From contig HF989512.1 in the NCBI GenBank assembly GCA_000432175.1, positions 11,479 to 17,476 of the forward strand: a stretch of DNA of 5,998 nt, read 5' to 3'. Made by a program: the position numbers and the translations under genes. The stretch comes from Eubacterium sp. CAG:786. GTDB lineage: Bacteria; Bacillota; Clostridia; Oscillospirales; Ruminococcaceae. Shown in pieces: positions 5,659-5,998 of the stretch. The number at the start of each line of letters is the position of its first letter. Position 1 is the stretch's first letter. The notes under the pieces were generated by a model. That model saw nothing but the letters and a program-made list of their open reading frames with translations. It had not been told where the DNA came from and did no database searches.

Positions 5659-5998
5659 ATGATACTTAAAATAGGCTCGCGTCGCTGCAGACTGGCGAGG
5701 GCGCAGGCAGAAACGGCAGGAAAGGCGCTTGCAGCGCATTATCCGGGGCTGGAGATACAGACCGTCGAAATTGTGACGTTCGGCGACAGGGTGTGGGATC
5801 GTCCCATGGGCAGCATTGGCGGCAATGAGATATTTGTTGACGCCCTGGAGCGCGAACTGAACGAATACGGCATAGATATCGCGGTCCACAGTGCTGATGA
5901 ACTGCCAGCGGAAATTGGAGAGGGGCTTGAGATAGCCGGAGTTCTTCCAAGGGCGGAAAGCGGCGAGGTACTCGTTACGCGCAGCACCGCGGAATTCA
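5659..5998 (+). CDS. hemC: Divergent hydroxymethylbilane synthase-like protein (porphobilinogen deaminase fold), 3'-partial
   Basis: The first 113 residues are visible; the frame runs off the window end. HemC enzymes join four porphobilinogen units into hydroxymethylbilane for tetrapyrrole synthesis in the cytoplasm. The family is recognised from IGSRRCRLARAQA (residues 5-17, compare IATRQSPLALWQA in E. coli), VTFGD at 39-43, GGNEIFVDALE at 54-64, IDIAVHSADELPAEI at 72-86 and EGLEIAGVLPR at 88-98, all in the right order and spacing. Key positions are changed: E. coli Lys83-Asp84, the catalytic pair, is Asp80-Glu81; Lys59 is Asn56; Lys55 is Ser52; Ser13 is Cys10; and the EDPRD segment reads AESGE. 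Arg11 and Arg101 equivalents are kept (Arg8, Arg98). GGAG at 5649-5652, 6 nt upstream, supports the start. It could be a low-activity or re-purposed member; the cofactor-attachment cysteine region is outside the window. Confidence 0.86.
   Translation, partial: MILKIGSRRCRLARAQAETAGKALAAHYPGLEIQTVEIVTFGDRVWDRPMGSIGGNEIFVDALERELNEYGIDIAVHSADELPAEIGEGLEIAGVLPRAESGEVLVTRSTAEF

Overview
The window suggests a Firmicute of the class Clostridia, most likely an anaerobic gut or rumen type (Ruminococcus/Oscillospiraceae-like). The evidence is moderate GC content, strong AGGAGG-type ribosome binding sites, consensus TTGACA-17-TATAAT promoters, a T-box-like leader before an amino-acid gene, and typically clostridial families (SLOG/YpsA-like, one-ACT-domain IlvA, RidA, MATE). 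No mobile element, CRISPR array, tRNA or rRNA was seen.

Layout, left to right. (1) Positions 1-1431 (+): the 3' part of a large, very acidic protein of unknown function, closed by a strong intrinsic terminator (1451-1480). (2) 1560-2048 (+): a SLOG (DUF1273/YpsA-like) protein with its own extended -10 promoter. It converges on the next block across a shared hairpin terminator (2056-2080). (3) 3685-2102 (-): an ilvA-ridA operon encoding threonine ammonia-lyase and the enamine/imine deaminase that clears its reactive product. It is preceded by a roughly 290-nt structured leader (4038-3751) with T-box Stem I features, an AUC (Ile) specifier candidate and a terminator, driven by a perfect consensus promoter. 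(4) 5425-4082 (-): a MATE-family exporter with its own perfect promoter and a roughly 100-nt leader containing a 10-bp hairpin. (5) 5659-5998 (+): the 5' part of a divergent hydroxymethylbilane synthase (HemC-like) gene, divergent from the MATE gene, with the -35 boxes of the two promoters only 8 bp apart.

How the parts fit together. In ilvA-ridA, threonine is deaminated to 2-oxobutyrate for isoleucine synthesis, RidA removes the released aminocrotonate, and an isoleucine-tRNA-sensing leader would match expression to isoleucine supply. The two most unusual points are that the leader has a good Stem I but no recognisable canonical T-box sequence (AGGGTGGNACCGCG) before its terminator, and that the HemC-like protein keeps the fold motifs but has changed the catalytic Lys-Asp pair to Asp-Glu and lost further conserved lysines. 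The close divergent pairing of that protein with an exporter suggests linked control, but the substrate of neither can be read from the sequence.
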